DNA of 64,000 nt from Clostridiales bacterium (GTDB lineage: Bacteria; Bacillota; Clostridia; Saccharofermentanales; Saccharofermentanaceae), in assembly GCA_017617995.1 (NCBI GenBank), contig JAFZVE010000028.1:62001-126000 (forward strand), read 5' to 3'. Shown in pieces: positions 25,537 to 36,955 of the stretch. Below the pieces are notes generated by a model. The model was not told the origin of the DNA and did not search any database. It worked only from the letters and a program-made list of their open reading frames with translations. Both the position numbers and the translations under genes were made by a program. Position 1 is the stretch's first letter; every line of letters starts with the position of its first letter.

Positions 25537-26697
25537 ATGAGAAAGAAAGACCGGAAAATCGTTCTGGAAGACGGGAGCTTCTTTGAGGGCTACGGCTTCG
25601 GAGCAGATGTCGAGAGAGTCTGCGAGATCGTTTTCAATACTTCGATGGTGGGTTACCAGGAGATCCTGTCGGACCCGTCATACACTGATCAGATGGTCGT
25701 CATGACCTATCCGCTTATCGGAAACTACGGCATCACGGACGATGACTTCGAGACGAAAAACCCGAGCATCGGCGGTTTCATCGTCGGGGACTATAACGAT
25801 ATGCCGAGTAACTTCCGCTACACGAAGACCCTCTCCGAAGAGATGGAAGAGAACAATATCCCCGGCATCTACGGAGTCGATACGAGAGAGATCACAAGAT
25901 CGATCCGAGACCTCGGTTCAAGAAGAGTGATCATGACCTCGATCGATACGCCGCTTGAGGTGGCACTCGCGAAGATCACGGTGACACCGGTCCCGCACGA
26001 TCAGGTATCCCGTGTCTCCTGTAAGAAGCGCTGGTACTCGAGAACCCCGAACCCGAAGTATAACGTGGTCGCCATCGACTGCGGCATCAAGCTCAATATC
26101 ATCCGTAAGCTCAATTCTTACGGCTGTAACGTGACTGTCGTCCCTTATGACACGACTCCCGAGGAGATCGAGTTCATGAAGCCGGACGGCATTTTCCTTT
26201 CTAACGGGCCGGGTGATCCGGAGGATGTAACTCCCGTTATTTCCACGGTAAAAGCACTGGCCGGGAAGTTTCCGATCTTCGGTATCTGCCTGGGTCATCA
26301 GATGATCTCGCTTGCTTACGGTGCCAAGACCTATAAGCTTAAGTTCGGTCACCGTGGCGGTAACCATCCGGTAAAGAATCTCGCGACAGGGAAAATCGAG
26401 ATCACTTCCCAGAACCACAGCTATGCGGTCGATCTCGAGAGCCTCAAAAACACGAAGCTGGAAGCGACACACATCAATCTTCTCGATAATACGGTCGAGG
26501 GGGTCGAGTGCGTCGAAGATAAGGTTTTCTCCGTACAGTATCACCCGGAGAGTGCGCCGGGTCCGCAGGACAGCAGCTATCTCTTCGAGAAGTTTACTTC
26601 GATTCTGCAGGCGAGCATGGATATGAAGACCGATCCGGATGCGGCCCGTCTCGGAAAAGCCGTAAAGAAGGAAAGCGAGGTGCGTGACAATGCCTAA
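25537..26697 (+). CDS. carA: Carbamoyl-phosphate synthase small subunit
   Basis: 386 residues. It hydrolyses glutamine and passes ammonia to CarB. The N-terminal CarA-specific domain shows [17 protein letters not shown]; the C-terminal class I amidotransferase has GICLGHQ (nucleophile Cys) and [18 protein letters not shown] precedes the ATG. It feeds both arginine and pyrimidine synthesis, which fits pyrG in the window, although no pyr or arg genes are adjacent. Its stop overlaps the carB start by 8 bases. Confidence 0.97.
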   Translation: MRKKDRKIVLEDGSFFEGYGFGADVERVCEIVFNTSMVGYQEILSDPSYTDQMVVMTYPLIGNYGITDDDFETKNPSIGGFIVGDYNDMPSNFRYTKTLSEEMEENNIPGIYGVDTREITRSIRDLGSRRVIMTSIDTPLEVALAKITVTPVPHDQVSRVSCKKRWYSRTPNPKYNVVAIDCGIKLNIIRKLNSYGCNVTVVPYDTTPEEIEFMKPDGIFLSNGPGDPEDVTPVISTVKALAGKFPIFGICLGHQMISLAYGAKTYKLKFGHRGGNHPVKNLATGKIEITSQNHSYAVDLESLKNTKLEATHINLLDNTVEGVECVEDKVFSVQYHPESAPGPQDSSYLFEKFTSILQASMDMKTDPDAARLGKAVKKESEVRDNA

Positions 26698-29600
26698 GAG
26701 AACCGACATTCATAAAGTACTCGTGATCGGCTCAGGTCCGATCGTGATCGGACAGGCGGCGGAGTTCGACTACGCCGGCACCCAGGCCTGCCTGGCCCTG
26801 AAAGAAGAAGGTTACGAGGTCATCCTCGCGAACAGTAACCCGGCGACCATCATGACAGATACATCCATCGCTGATAAAGTCTATATGGAGCCGCTGACAC
26901 TGCAGTTTCTCGCTCGTATATGCCGTCTCGAAAGACCGGACGCGATCGTTCCGGGTATCGGCGGTCAGACGGGTCTGAACCTTGCGATGCAGCTTGCCAA
27001 GAAGGGTGTTCTTGAAGAGTGCGAGATCGAACTTCTCGGAACTGATGCCAAGAGTATCGAGTGTGCCGAGGACAGAGAACTCTTTAAGGAGCTCTGCGAG
27101 AAGATCGGGGAGCCGGTCGTTCCGTCCCAGATCACATACAGCATCGAGGAAGCCTTAGAGGCAGCCGAAAAGATCGGCTATCCGGTCATCCTGCGTCCGG
27201 CTTTCACACTCGGCGGCACGGGCGGCGGCTTTGCCAACGATCCGGAAGAGATGGTCACCATGATGAAGAACGCTCTCGCTCTTTCTCCTGTGCACCAGGT
27301 CCTCGTCGAGAAGAGCATCAAGGGCTATAAGGAGATCGAGTACGAAGTTATCCGTGACGCGAACGATACGGCGATCACGGTGTGTAACATGGAGAACCTT
27401 GATCCGGTCGGTATCCACACCGGTGACTCCATCGTTGTCGCGCCATCCCAGACGTTGACGAATAAGGAGTACCACATGCTCCGTGACAGTGCCCTGAAGA
27501 TTATCCGCGCACTTGGTGTAAAGGGCGGTTGTAACTGCCAGTTCGCGCTCGATCCGCATTCCTTCAAGTACTACGTGATCGAAGTTAACCCGCGTGTATC
27601 AAGATCCTCTGCTCTGGCATCGAAAGCCAGCGGTTACCCGATCGCACGTGTTTCCGCGAAAATCGCGGTCGGCATGAATCTCGATGAGATCCAGCTTGCC
27701 AATACCCCGGCCTGCTTCGAACCGGCTCTCGACTATGTCGTGACGAAGATGCCGAGATTCCCGTTCGATAAGTTCCCGGCGGCGATGAATAAGCTTTCCA
27801 CCCAGATGAAGGCGACCGGTGAGGTCATGAGCGTCGGCCGTACCTTCGAAGAGAGCCTCCTGAAGGCGATCCGTTCTCTCGAAGACAGCAAGAACCACAT
27901 CCATATGCCGAAATTCGACTCCGAGCATATGAGTGTCGATGATCTTCTCGATTACATCAAGGAGGGAACGGACGATCGTATCTACGCGATCTCGCAGCTC
28001 ATGTGGCTCGGTGTCGACCACTCCCGTATATGCAACATCACCGGTATCGACATGTTCTTCCTCGACAAGATCAAGAAGATCGTCGATTTCGAGCGCGAGA
28101 TGGAAGCGAATGTCGGCTCGCTTCCGCACCTGATCGAGGCCAAGAGGATGGGCTTCTCCGACTCCTACGTCGCCGAGCTCTGGAAGCAGACAGAAGATGA
28201 CATCTACAAGATGAGAAAAGAGAACAAGATCGCGCCGATCTATAAGATGATCGATACCTGCGCGTCCGAGTTCGAGAGCTACGTTCCGTATTTCTACTCG
28301 ACCTATGCCTCTGAAAATGAATCCATCGTAAGTGACAGAAAGAAGGTCATCGTACTCGGTTCCGGACCGATCCGTATCGGCCAGGGGGTCGAGTTCGACT
28401 ACTCGACCGTCCATGCGGTTAGAACGATCCGCGAGATGGGCTATGAAGCGATTGTTATCAACAATAACCCGGAGACGGTTTCTACCGACTACACGACAGC
28501 CGATAAGCTCTATTTCGAACCGCTGACGACAGAAGATGTCATGAATATCATCGACCTCGAAAATCCGATGGGCGTCATTGTGACGCTCGGCGGACAGACT
28601 GCCGTTAACCTTGCCGATTCTCTTACGAAGCGAGGTGTGAAAATCATCGGCACCGATTCCGAAGCGATTGAAAAAGCAGAGGACAGAGATGCTTTTGACG
28701 CGGTGATTAAATCCCTCGAGATTCCGAACCCGAAGGGTGAAGCGGTGACAGATATTCCGACAGGCATCAAGGTTGCCGAGAAAATAGGTTATCCCGTACT
28801 GGTCCGTCCGTCCTTCGTACTCGGCGGCCGCGCCATGGAGATCGTTGCCAACGAGACGATGCTTGTGAAGTACTTGAAGAACGCCGTTGAAGTGGACGAA
28901 GATAAGCCGGTACTCATCGATAAGTACCTCGTCGGTAAAGAAGTCGAGGTCGACGCGATCTGCGACGGTAAGCAGGTCTTTATCCCGGGCATCATGGAAC
29001 TTGTCGAGAGGACTGGTGTCCACAGTGGTGACAGTACGAGCGTTTATCCGCCGTTCTCGATCTCCGATAAGGTCAAGGAGACCATCTGTGATTACACCAC
29101 ACGCCTCGGTCTTGGTATCGGCATTGTGGGACTCTTCAATATCCAGTTCATCGTAGATAAGGACGACAGCGTCTATGTCATTGAGGTCAACCCCCGTGCG
29201 TCGAGATCTGTTCCTTTCCTTTCGAAGTCTACGGACCAGAATCTCGTTACGATCGCGACACGCGTGATGCTCGGCGAATCGCTTGAACAGCAGGGTATCA
29301 CGAAGCTGACACCGCCGGAGTCGACTGACCGCTGGTATGTAAAAGCGCCGGCCTTCAGTTTCCAGAAACTCGACGGTATGGACGCGTATCTCTCTCCGGA
29401 GATGAAGTCGACAGGTGAGGCGATCGGCTACGATAAGAGCCTGAACCGTGCCTTCTTCAAGGCCCTGCAGGCATCCGGTATCAAGATGAAAGACTATGGT
29501 ACCGTTATCGTCACACTGGCAGATGAGGATAAGGAAGAGGCTCTTCCGCTGATCAAACGTTTCTATGAGCTGGGCTTTAACATCGAAGCCACGATCGGTA

Positions 29601-29878
29601 CTGCGAACTTCCTGAAGAACCATGGTATCCGCACCCGTGTCCGCGGAAAACTCAGTGAAGGCAGCACAGAGATCCTCGATTCGATCCGTGCCGGCTATGT
29701 CAGCTACATCATCAACACTCGTGCGATCCTCTCGGGTGTCCACTACGAAGACGGTGTAGCGATCCGCCGCTGCGCGATCCAGAACGGTGTCACGATCTTT
29801 ACCTCGCTTGATACAGTAAAGATCCTGCTGGATGTACTCGAGGAAACCATACCGGGTATCTCTACGATCAACGCTTAA
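26690..29878 (+). CDS. carB: Carbamoyl-phosphate synthase large subunit
   Basis: 1062 residues, full length. It has two homologous ATP-grasp halves: the first begins [20 protein letters not shown] and the second [20 protein letters not shown] near residue 550. Each carries paired [22 protein letters not shown] nucleotide loops and EVNPR metal motifs. The C-terminal MGS-like domain (from about 930) contains [13 protein letters not shown], the usual site of allosteric effectors such as UMP. Cytoplasmic; forms a heterodimer with CarA. The start at 26690 overlaps carA. Confidence 0.98.
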   Translation: MPKRTDIHKVLVIGSGPIVIGQAAEFDYAGTQACLALKEEGYEVILANSNPATIMTDTSIADKVYMEPLTLQFLARICRLERPDAIVPGIGGQTGLNLAMQLAKKGVLEECEIELLGTDAKSIECAEDRELFKELCEKIGEPVVPSQITYSIEEALEAAEKIGYPVILRPAFTLGGTGGGFANDPEEMVTMMKNALALSPVHQVLVEKSIKGYKEIEYEVIRDANDTAITVCNMENLDPVGIHTGDSIVVAPSQTLTNKEYHMLRDSALKIIRALGVKGGCNCQFALDPHSFKYYVIEVNPRVSRSSALASKASGYPIARVSAKIAVGMNLDEIQLANTPACFEPALDYVVTKMPRFPFDKFPAAMNKLSTQMKATGEVMSVGRTFEESLLKAIRSLEDSKNHIHMPKFDSEHMSVDDLLDYIKEGTDDRIYAISQLMWLGVDHSRICNITGIDMFFLDKIKKIVDFEREMEANVGSLPHLIEAKRMGFSDSYVAELWKQTEDDIYKMRKENKIAPIYKMIDTCASEFESYVPYFYSTYASENESIVSDRKKVIVLGSGPIRIGQGVEFDYSTVHAVRTIREMGYEAIVINNNPETVSTDYTTADKLYFEPLTTEDVMNIIDLENPMGVIVTLGGQTAVNLADSLTKRGVKIIGTDSEAIEKAEDRDAFDAVIKSLEIPNPKGEAVTDIPTGIKVAEKIGYPVLVRPSFVLGGRAMEIVANETMLVKYLKNAVEVDEDKPVLIDKYLVGKEVEVDAICDGKQVFIPGIMELVERTGVHSGDSTSVYPPFSISDKVKETICDYTTRLGLGIGIVGLFNIQFIVDKDDSVYVIEVNPRASRSVPFLSKSTDQNLVTIATRVMLGESLEQQGITKLTPPESTDRWYVKAPAFSFQKLDGMDAYLSPEMKSTGEAIGYDKSLNRAFFKALQASGIKMKDYGTVIVTLADEDKEEALPLIKRFYELGFNIEATIGTANFLKNHGIRTRVRGKLSEGSTEILDSIRAGYVSYIINTRAILSGVHYEDGVAIRRCAIQNGVTIFTSLDTVKILLDVLEETIPGISTINA

Positions 29879-29978
29879 TGTGTCCGTGCCTTCTTTAAGA
29901 AGGAGAGGGTTCTTCGGGAAGCAGCGGGTATTGTGCTATAATTTTCTCGTACTTGTTAAATCTTTGGAGGTTGATGAG

Positions 29979-30695
29979 ATGAAGAAAGTTTGCCCGGCAT
30001 GCGGACGTTTAGGACTTGAAGGTTCCGATTTTTGTGGTGAGTGCGGAAATAGACTTGTAGAAGCTCCGGCTTCTCCGGTTCCGGCGGCGGTTCCGCAGGT
30101 ATCCGCGCAGACAGGAGTCCCGCAGACGAATACTGTATTGAATAAACGGGATGCACGAGTGATCAGCACGGAAGAAAAGTCCGGTTTTTCGTTGAAAAAC
30201 GGTTATATCTCGCATATGGTCACGGCAGGCGAACTGATCAAAGACGATGCTTTGATTACGGAGAAGAGGCTCTATTACAATCAGACACAGTGGACACTCT
30301 TTTCGAAGAAGACTGTCGAGACCCGGCTTGATGTGGAGGATATCTCGGCAACGACACTCGTGCACAATAATCCTTGGAACTTTGTTGCTCTGGCCGTTCT
30401 TTCTTTGATCGTTTTTGTCATTGATATAATCTTAGCGCAGAATAAAGTGTGGGATGATCTTCCGAGCATTGCTTCGGTATCGATTATGTTTACACCACTC
30501 ATCCTTATGGTAGTTTTCCTGGTTCTGTGGCTGTATTTCAGACAGAGCTATTTCAAAGTGGAATATGCAAGCGGTAACGGTAAAGGGAACGATTCGTCAG
30601 GTGTTCTGGTAATTCCTGTCCGTTTTTATGGGATTGAGCGTATCCGTGAATTTCAAAAGCAGATCTATCTCGCCAAAGACGCAGTAAGGAAATAA
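29979..30695 (+). CDS. Zinc-ribbon membrane protein with PH-like segment
   Basis: 238 residues. The N-terminal zinc ribbon CPACGRLGLEGSDFCGECG is followed by a Pro/Ala linker. A beta-rich region (about 65-125, with ALITEKRLYYNQ and TRLDVEDISATTL) looks like a bacterial PH-type domain. Two membrane helices (about 130-150 and 165-188) come next, then a short beta-rich tail. It is preceded by a -10 TATAAT at 29937-29942 and TTTGGAGG. Function unknown. Its stop is 1 base from the amidase start, so the four genes up to 33549 may be one transcript. Confidence 0.65.
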   Translation: MKKVCPACGRLGLEGSDFCGECGNRLVEAPASPVPAAVPQVSAQTGVPQTNTVLNKRDARVISTEEKSGFSLKNGYISHMVTAGELIKDDALITEKRLYYNQTQWTLFSKKTVETRLDVEDISATTLVHNNPWNFVALAVLSLIVFVIDIILAQNKVWDDLPSIASVSIMFTPLILMVVFLVLWLYFRQSYFKVEYASGNGKGNDSSGVLVIPVRFYGIERIREFQKQIYLAKDAVRK

Positions 30696-30696
30696 G

Positions 30697-31977
30697 ATGC
30701 ACCGGACACAGAGAGCAATTAGAAGAGCAGAACGAATGGGCATGTCTGACGCCCTGAACTGTATCGCAGAACTAAACGAATCGGCGCTCGAAGAAGCGAA
30801 CTATCAGGCGAGAAAACCTGCGGAGGCTTCCGGTATGCCCGGTGAGCTTCTGCTTCGCGGTGTTCCGATCCTCGTCAAGGACAATATCGATGTAAAAGGC
30901 ATGCATACGACGGCCGGAAGCCTTGCGCTTTCGGATAATCTTGCGCTGTCTGACGCACCGATCATTAAAAACCTGCGAAGGCATGGTGCGGTTATCCTCG
31001 GAAAAGCAAACATGACCGAGTTTGCGAATTTTGTTTCTCCGGATATGCCTGGGGGATACAGTTCCCGTGGAGGACAGGTGAAGCATGCGATCTCGGAAAA
31101 AGCGGATGTAGCCGGATCTTCGACCGGATCCGCAGTCGCGGTCAGCGCCGGAATCGTGTCGATGGCTGTGGGAACAGATACATGTTTTTCCGTTATTGCC
31201 TGTGCGAAGTTTAATGGTATCTGTGCCCTCAAACCACCGGTCGGTTCCTTATCTTCAGAAGGCATCATTCCTATAGCGAGAACTCTCGACAGTGCAGGTC
31301 CGATGGCGGACAATTTCCTTGATACTCTCCGCATGTACCGGGCGATGCGTGATGAGGATTTCCCTGATATCAAGAGAGCATCTCTCGATATACTTCATAT
31401 CGCCGTAAATGACGTGAATCGTGATGTTTTAGATAGAAGTGAAAATTCATTCATAGATAAAACCATTGCGGATCTGAAGAATCATGGAACCGTGATTTCC
31501 GAAATCTCCCAGCCCGTGGAAGAGCAGCTTTATACGATCATGAAATGGGAGTTTAGACCGATGCTGGAAGAGTATCTCCGTTCCTCGACAGCATCCAGAA
31601 AAACTCTTGCCGAGATCGTGAAATACTATGAGGATAATCCGAAGAAAATGATGAAGTACGGTATCACGCATCTGCGTCGTGCGCTGGATGAAACTCCGGG
31701 TGGCCTCATGGGAGAAGAATATCTCGAGACTCTTCGATATAGAAAAAACAGAATCCCGGAAGTGCGACGTGAGATAGAAGACTTTGATGCCGTGCTCATG
31801 ACCGGCCCGACGAGTGTGATGCACTTCTGCGGACTACCTTCTGTCACGATCGCGGGAGCGGAAAAAGATAAAAACGGCGTGCGCCGGGCACTGATGATGT
31901 ACGGCGTCGATGAGAAGAGATTATATGCCGCGGCGCTTGCTGTGGAGAGATTGATACTTGGAGGCCTGGATACATGA
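30697..31977 (+). CDS. Amidase-signature family protein (GatA-like)
   Basis: 426 residues. The Ser-cisSer-Lys triad framework is present: Lys in PILVKDNID, the cis-Ser in GSSTGSAVAVSAG, and the presumed nucleophile Ser in GTDTCFSVI. The last motif differs from the usual GTDTGGSIR, with Gly-Gly replaced by Cys-Phe and Arg by Ile/Ala, so substrate or activity may have changed. The length is shorter than GatA (about 485) and no gatB/gatC lies nearby, so it is more likely a stand-alone amidase than the Glu-tRNA amidotransferase. The proC-like gene overlaps its stop (ATGA). Confidence 0.8.
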   Translation: MHRTQRAIRRAERMGMSDALNCIAELNESALEEANYQARKPAEASGMPGELLLRGVPILVKDNIDVKGMHTTAGSLALSDNLALSDAPIIKNLRRHGAVILGKANMTEFANFVSPDMPGGYSSRGGQVKHAISEKADVAGSSTGSAVAVSAGIVSMAVGTDTCFSVIACAKFNGICALKPPVGSLSSEGIIPIARTLDSAGPMADNFLDTLRMYRAMRDEDFPDIKRASLDILHIAVNDVNRDVLDRSENSFIDKTIADLKNHGTVISEISQPVEEQLYTIMKWEFRPMLEEYLRSSTASRKTLAEIVKYYEDNPKKMMKYGITHLRRALDETPGGLMGEEYLETLRYRKNRIPEVRREIEDFDAVLMTGPTSVMHFCGLPSVTIAGAEKDKNGVRRALMMYGVDEKRLYAAALAVERLILGGLDT

Positions 31978-32789
31978 GAATCGGTATCATCGGTTATGGG
32001 AGTATGGGAAGAATGATCACGGAAAAGATCGCCGCATCCGTTGTTCTTAACGCGGGTGATATCTTTGTAGCCAACCGATCAAAAGAGAAGCTACAGAATG
32101 TACCTGAAGGTGTGATCGCATGCGAGAATATCATCGATGCGGCGAAGAATTCCGACATCATTTTTCTCTGCGTGAGACCTGTTGATCTGAAGAGTGTTTT
32201 ATCTGAAATCGCACCAAGTCTTTCCGCAAAATCATTCGTTGTTTCACTTAATGGAAGCATCACTTTCGACATGCTTTCGAAGGTCTTCTCAGGAAAGATC
32301 GCGAAGGTGATTCCGAGTGTAACTGCGGAGGTTGACCGCTCGCAGACACTTGTCTGCTATAACGATAGCGTGGAAGAAAAAGATAAGCAGGATCTTGAAG
32401 GTTTACTTCGTACTTTCGGTAATGTAATCGAACTTCCTGAGAATGAGATCGGCATGGGCTCTGAACTTGTCAGCTGCATGCCCGGATTTATCGCGTCGAT
32501 CTTCGATGTGCTCTGTACATCTGCGAAAAAACATACATCGATTCCGGATGATCAGGTCGTGAAAATGGTGCTTCAGACGATGTGCGCAACCGGCGATCTG
32601 ATGCTCAGCAAAGATATGTCTTTCGAAGATGTGGTTACCCGTGTAGCTACCAAGGGCGGCATCACGGAAGAGGGGACAAAAGTCGTATACGAAGGCTTCC
32701 CGAATACCACAGATCTTCTCTTTGAAAAGACACTTGAAAAGAGAAAACTGACCGCGGAAAAAGCGAAGGAAACTTTCGAGGAAGAATGA
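31974..32789 (+). CDS. proC: Pyrroline-5-carboxylate reductase family protein
   Basis: 271 residues. The N-terminal Rossmann fold begins MRIGIIGYGSMGRMI (NADPH site), and the signature near residue 225, VATKGGITEEG, matches the P5CR family pattern in modified form (usually S-P-G-G-T-T). It would reduce P5C to proline. Coupling to an amidase through ATGA is unusual for proC and leaves room for a ProC paralogue with another imine substrate. The HAD gene starts 1 base after its stop. Confidence 0.8.
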   Translation: MRIGIIGYGSMGRMITEKIAASVVLNAGDIFVANRSKEKLQNVPEGVIACENIIDAAKNSDIIFLCVRPVDLKSVLSEIAPSLSAKSFVVSLNGSITFDMLSKVFSGKIAKVIPSVTAEVDRSQTLVCYNDSVEEKDKQDLEGLLRTFGNVIELPENEIGMGSELVSCMPGFIASIFDVLCTSAKKHTSIPDDQVVKMVLQTMCATGDLMLSKDMSFEDVVTRVATKGGITEEGTKVVYEGFPNTTDLLFEKTLEKRKLTAEKAKETFEEE

Positions 32790-32790
32790 T

Positions 32791-33549
32791 ATGACTAACA
32801 ACTTCAGAATGATCCTTACCGATCTCGATCACACGCTTCTCCGTTCTGATGGAACGATCTCGGAACACACATTGGATGTGTTAAGAACATGCCGACAAAA
32901 CGGAGCAAAACTTGCGATCGCGACGGCGCGTTACTGGATCGGTGCAGAGAGGTATATCGACCTTCTCAAGCCGGATTACGAAATCACGACGGACGGTACG
33001 CTTATCCACTCGGGAGAAGAGTGTATCTACGACTGTGCTTTTACCGAGGAAGAGACGAATCATATTGTAAAAGAGATCCTGAGGAGGCATCCGGCTGCGG
33101 AAATCACAGTGGCAAGCGGGAAGACGGTCCTATGGAACAGCCTGCATATTGCCGAGTCGGAAAGACTACATAAAGCCACATACTGCGATTATTCAAAACC
33201 CGTAACATGCAGAGGAAACAAGATCGCAGCATGGATCCCGGAGAAGAGTATCGCTGAGGCCATCGCGGATAAGATGGACTGTAAACTTCAGTGTTACCGT
33301 AACGAAGACCTGTATGCATTCCTTCCGAAAACATCCGGGAAGGTGGAAGCGATCCGTGCACTATCAGAAAAAAGTGGAATTTCTGTAAGTGAATTCGTCG
33401 CATTCGGCGATGATCTGAATGATATTGAGATGCTGCGAACATGCGGCACCGGAGTCGCTGTCGGAAACGCCATTCCCGAGGTGAAAGAAGTTGCCGATCA
33501 CATCACGCTGACTAATGACGAGGATGGCGTGGCCGAGTTCCTAAAATAG
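32791..33549 (+). CDS. Cof-type HAD-superfamily phosphatase
   Basis: 252 residues. HAD motif I is LTDLDHTLL (nucleophile and acid Asp), motif III/IV is FGDDLNDIEML, and a C2-type cap domain (about 85-185) sits between, as in Cof/YbiV-like sugar phosphate or FMN phosphatases. SGKVEAI provides the motif III Lys. Substrate not predictable. It is the last gene of the 29979-33549 group and converges on pyrG. Confidence 0.85.
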   Translation: MTNNFRMILTDLDHTLLRSDGTISEHTLDVLRTCRQNGAKLAIATARYWIGAERYIDLLKPDYEITTDGTLIHSGEECIYDCAFTEEETNHIVKEILRRHPAAEITVASGKTVLWNSLHIAESERLHKATYCDYSKPVTCRGNKIAAWIPEKSIAEAIADKMDCKLQCYRNEDLYAFLPKTSGKVEAIRALSEKSGISVSEFVAFGDDLNDIEMLRTCGTGVAVGNAIPEVKEVADHITLTNDEDGVAEFLK

Positions 33550-33582
33550 CAACCGCCGGAAGAGACTCTCCCGACGGCTGCT
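33543..33582 (-). terminator. Terminator of pyrG, possibly bidirectional
   Basis: A 14-bp stem with three G-U pairs (arms 33548-33561 and 33569-33582), 27 bases past the pyrG stop. On the minus strand it is followed by ATTTTAG. It overlaps the HAD stop codon, so it may also serve the plus strand, though the T-tail there is poor. Confidence 0.6.
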
Positions 33583-33609
33583 GTAGTTAGTAGGATGTAG
33601 GAAATAGAT

Positions 33610-35217
<1,608 letters not shown>

Positions 35218-35295
35218 TTAACCAAAGATTTCCTACTAACTTTTTGCGCGTGTTTCAGAAGCGCTCGCGCCCGCTTTGTTCTCGAAAAAAAGCTA

Positions 35296-36876
35296 TCATT
35301 TACCGCTGTCGCCATAGTTCTTAAGAACACGTGCGGATGGATCGTTTACATCACAGCCTTCCCAGGACTTGTTCGGCATCCAGAAGTCGATGACCATCTC
35401 CGCCTGACCTTCGTAATGCTTCTCGAAGATCTCACGATAGAGGAGAGATTCCTTGGTGAACGGTGTTGCAAATGTATATTTCTTTCTTCTTTCTTCGTAC
35501 TCTTCATCGGAGTAATAAGAAGCGGCATATTCCTTCAGGTGGTCGACCATGGAGTGACCGACGGCATCAGAGAAAGCGGCTTTCTCACGGAAGAGAATAT
35601 CGTGCGGGAGGAGATCACCTTCGAATGCTTTACGAAGGAGATACTTGCCTTTGCCGTAGGTGTTGATTTTTTTTGCCGGATCGATCGCCATGACGTACTT
35701 TACAAAATCGAGATCGCCGAAAGGTACACGGGCTTCGAGCGAGTTTGCGGAGATGCAGCGGTCGGCACGAAGGACATCGTACATATGGATCTCGTGGATA
35801 CGCTTCACGGCTTCCTTCTGGAATTCTTCGGCGGAAGGCGCAAAGTCGGTGTACTTATATCCGAAGAGCTCATCGGAGATCTCACCGGTGAGAAGAACAC
35901 GGACATCGGAGATCTCGTGGATCTTCTTACAGAGGAGATACATACCCATCGAAGCACGGATCGTGGTAATGTCGTATGTTCCGAGTACTTGGATGACTTC
36001 CTCAAGAGAGCTGATAACATCTTCTTTTGTGATGATCACTTCGGTATGCTCGGAGTGGATGTAGTCCGCGACCTCTTTTGCATATTTGAGGTCGATCGCA
36101 TCTTCGCTCATACCGATCGCGAATGTCTTGATCGGGTGATCTTCCATACGCTGCGCGATAGCGCATACGAGAGAAGAATCGAGGCCGCCGGAAAGAAGGA
36201 AACCTACCTTCGAATCGGAGACGAGGCGCTTCCTGACGCCTTCGACGAGTTTGTCGTGGATGTTTGTAAAGATGGTCGGAAGATCGTCATCTAAGACCTG
36301 ATCTACTTTTGTGATGTCGCAGTAGCAGGTGAACTTGCCGTCCTTGTAGTAATGTCCGGGTGGGAAGGGAAGGACCTTCTTGCTGTAAGGCACGATGTTC
36401 TTCGCTTCGCTTGCGAAGATGATGTGACCATCCTTATCGTATCCATAGTAAAGAGGACGGATGCCGATCGGGTCTCTGGCGGCAACCAGAGTCTTCGTAT
36501 CTGTATCGTAGATAATGAGAGCGAACTCGGCATCAAGCTTACTGAACATATCTACGCCATATTTCTCATATAAGGGAAGAAGCACTTCGCAGTCTGAATC
36601 CGAGGCGAAAGTATAGCCATCGGAGAGAAGTTCCTGCCGAAATGCTTCGAAACCATAGATCTCGCCGTTGCAGACGAGGTATTTTCCTTTGTGCGTGAAA
36701 GGCTGCATGCCTTCCGGAGTTAGTCCCATGATGGACAGTCTGTGAAAGCCCATGGTGCCGTCGGAAAGCGGGACGATCCGGCTTTGGTCCGGACCTCTTG
36801 AGATGGTCTTGTCAAACCCCTCCTTAAACTGTTCCTGCGCAAGACCGGGGCACAGGTAAAACATAATAGAACACAT
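35296..36876 (-). CDS. asnB: Asparagine synthetase (glutamine-hydrolysing), class B
   Basis: 526 residues. The N-terminal class II amidotransferase uses Cys2 as nucleophile after Met removal (MCSIMFYL), and RLSIMG, NGEIYG and DSDCEVLL are the glutamine-site motifs. The synthetase domain has the PP-loop SGGLDSSLV and LTGEISDELFGY. It makes asparagine from aspartate with ATP. AAGGAGGG precedes the start. Its place between amt/glnN and pyrG puts the glutamine-using enzymes beside the glutamine-making ones. Confidence 0.97.
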   Translation of the reverse strand: MCSIMFYLCPGLAQEQFKEGFDKTISRGPDQSRIVPLSDGTMGFHRLSIMGLTPEGMQPFTHKGKYLVCNGEIYGFEAFRQELLSDGYTFASDSDCEVLLPLYEKYGVDMFSKLDAEFALIIYDTDTKTLVAARDPIGIRPLYYGYDKDGHIIFASEAKNIVPYSKKVLPFPPGHYYKDGKFTCYCDITKVDQVLDDDLPTIFTNIHDKLVEGVRKRLVSDSKVGFLLSGGLDSSLVCAIAQRMEDHPIKTFAIGMSEDAIDLKYAKEVADYIHSEHTEVIITKEDVISSLEEVIQVLGTYDITTIRASMGMYLLCKKIHEISDVRVLLTGEISDELFGYKYTDFAPSAEEFQKEAVKRIHEIHMYDVLRADRCISANSLEARVPFGDLDFVKYVMAIDPAKKINTYGKGKYLLRKAFEGDLLPHDILFREKAAFSDAVGHSMVDHLKEYAASYYSDEEYEERRKKYTFATPFTKESLLYREIFEKHYEGQAEMVIDFWMPNKSWEGCDVNDPSARVLKNYGDSGK

Positions 36877-36901
36877 AATTCATTCCCTCCTTGGAATATC
36901 C

Positions 36902-36930
36902 AAAGGAGCCCTGCCGAAAATCGGCAGGAC
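36902..36930 (-). terminator. Terminator candidate after amt
   Basis: CCTGCCG/CGGCAGG stem (7 bp, arms 36910-36916 and 36922-36928), extendable by further G-C pairs, with a 5-base loop. Only TTTGG follows on the minus strand, so termination may be partial, allowing some read-through into asnB. Confidence 0.5.
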
Positions 36931-36955
36931 CCCGATGGGATTTCAGATTATTGAC

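Noticed and set aside
27599..29743. 714-codon antisense ORF across carB
   Set aside because: Entirely inside the clearly conserved carB, rich in Arg/His/Asp as expected for a reverse-frame shadow, with no ribosome binding site or motif.
29890..29905. Terminator after carB at the CCTTCTTTAAGAAGG palindrome
   Set aside because: The stem is weak and no T-run follows, so termination is not supported.
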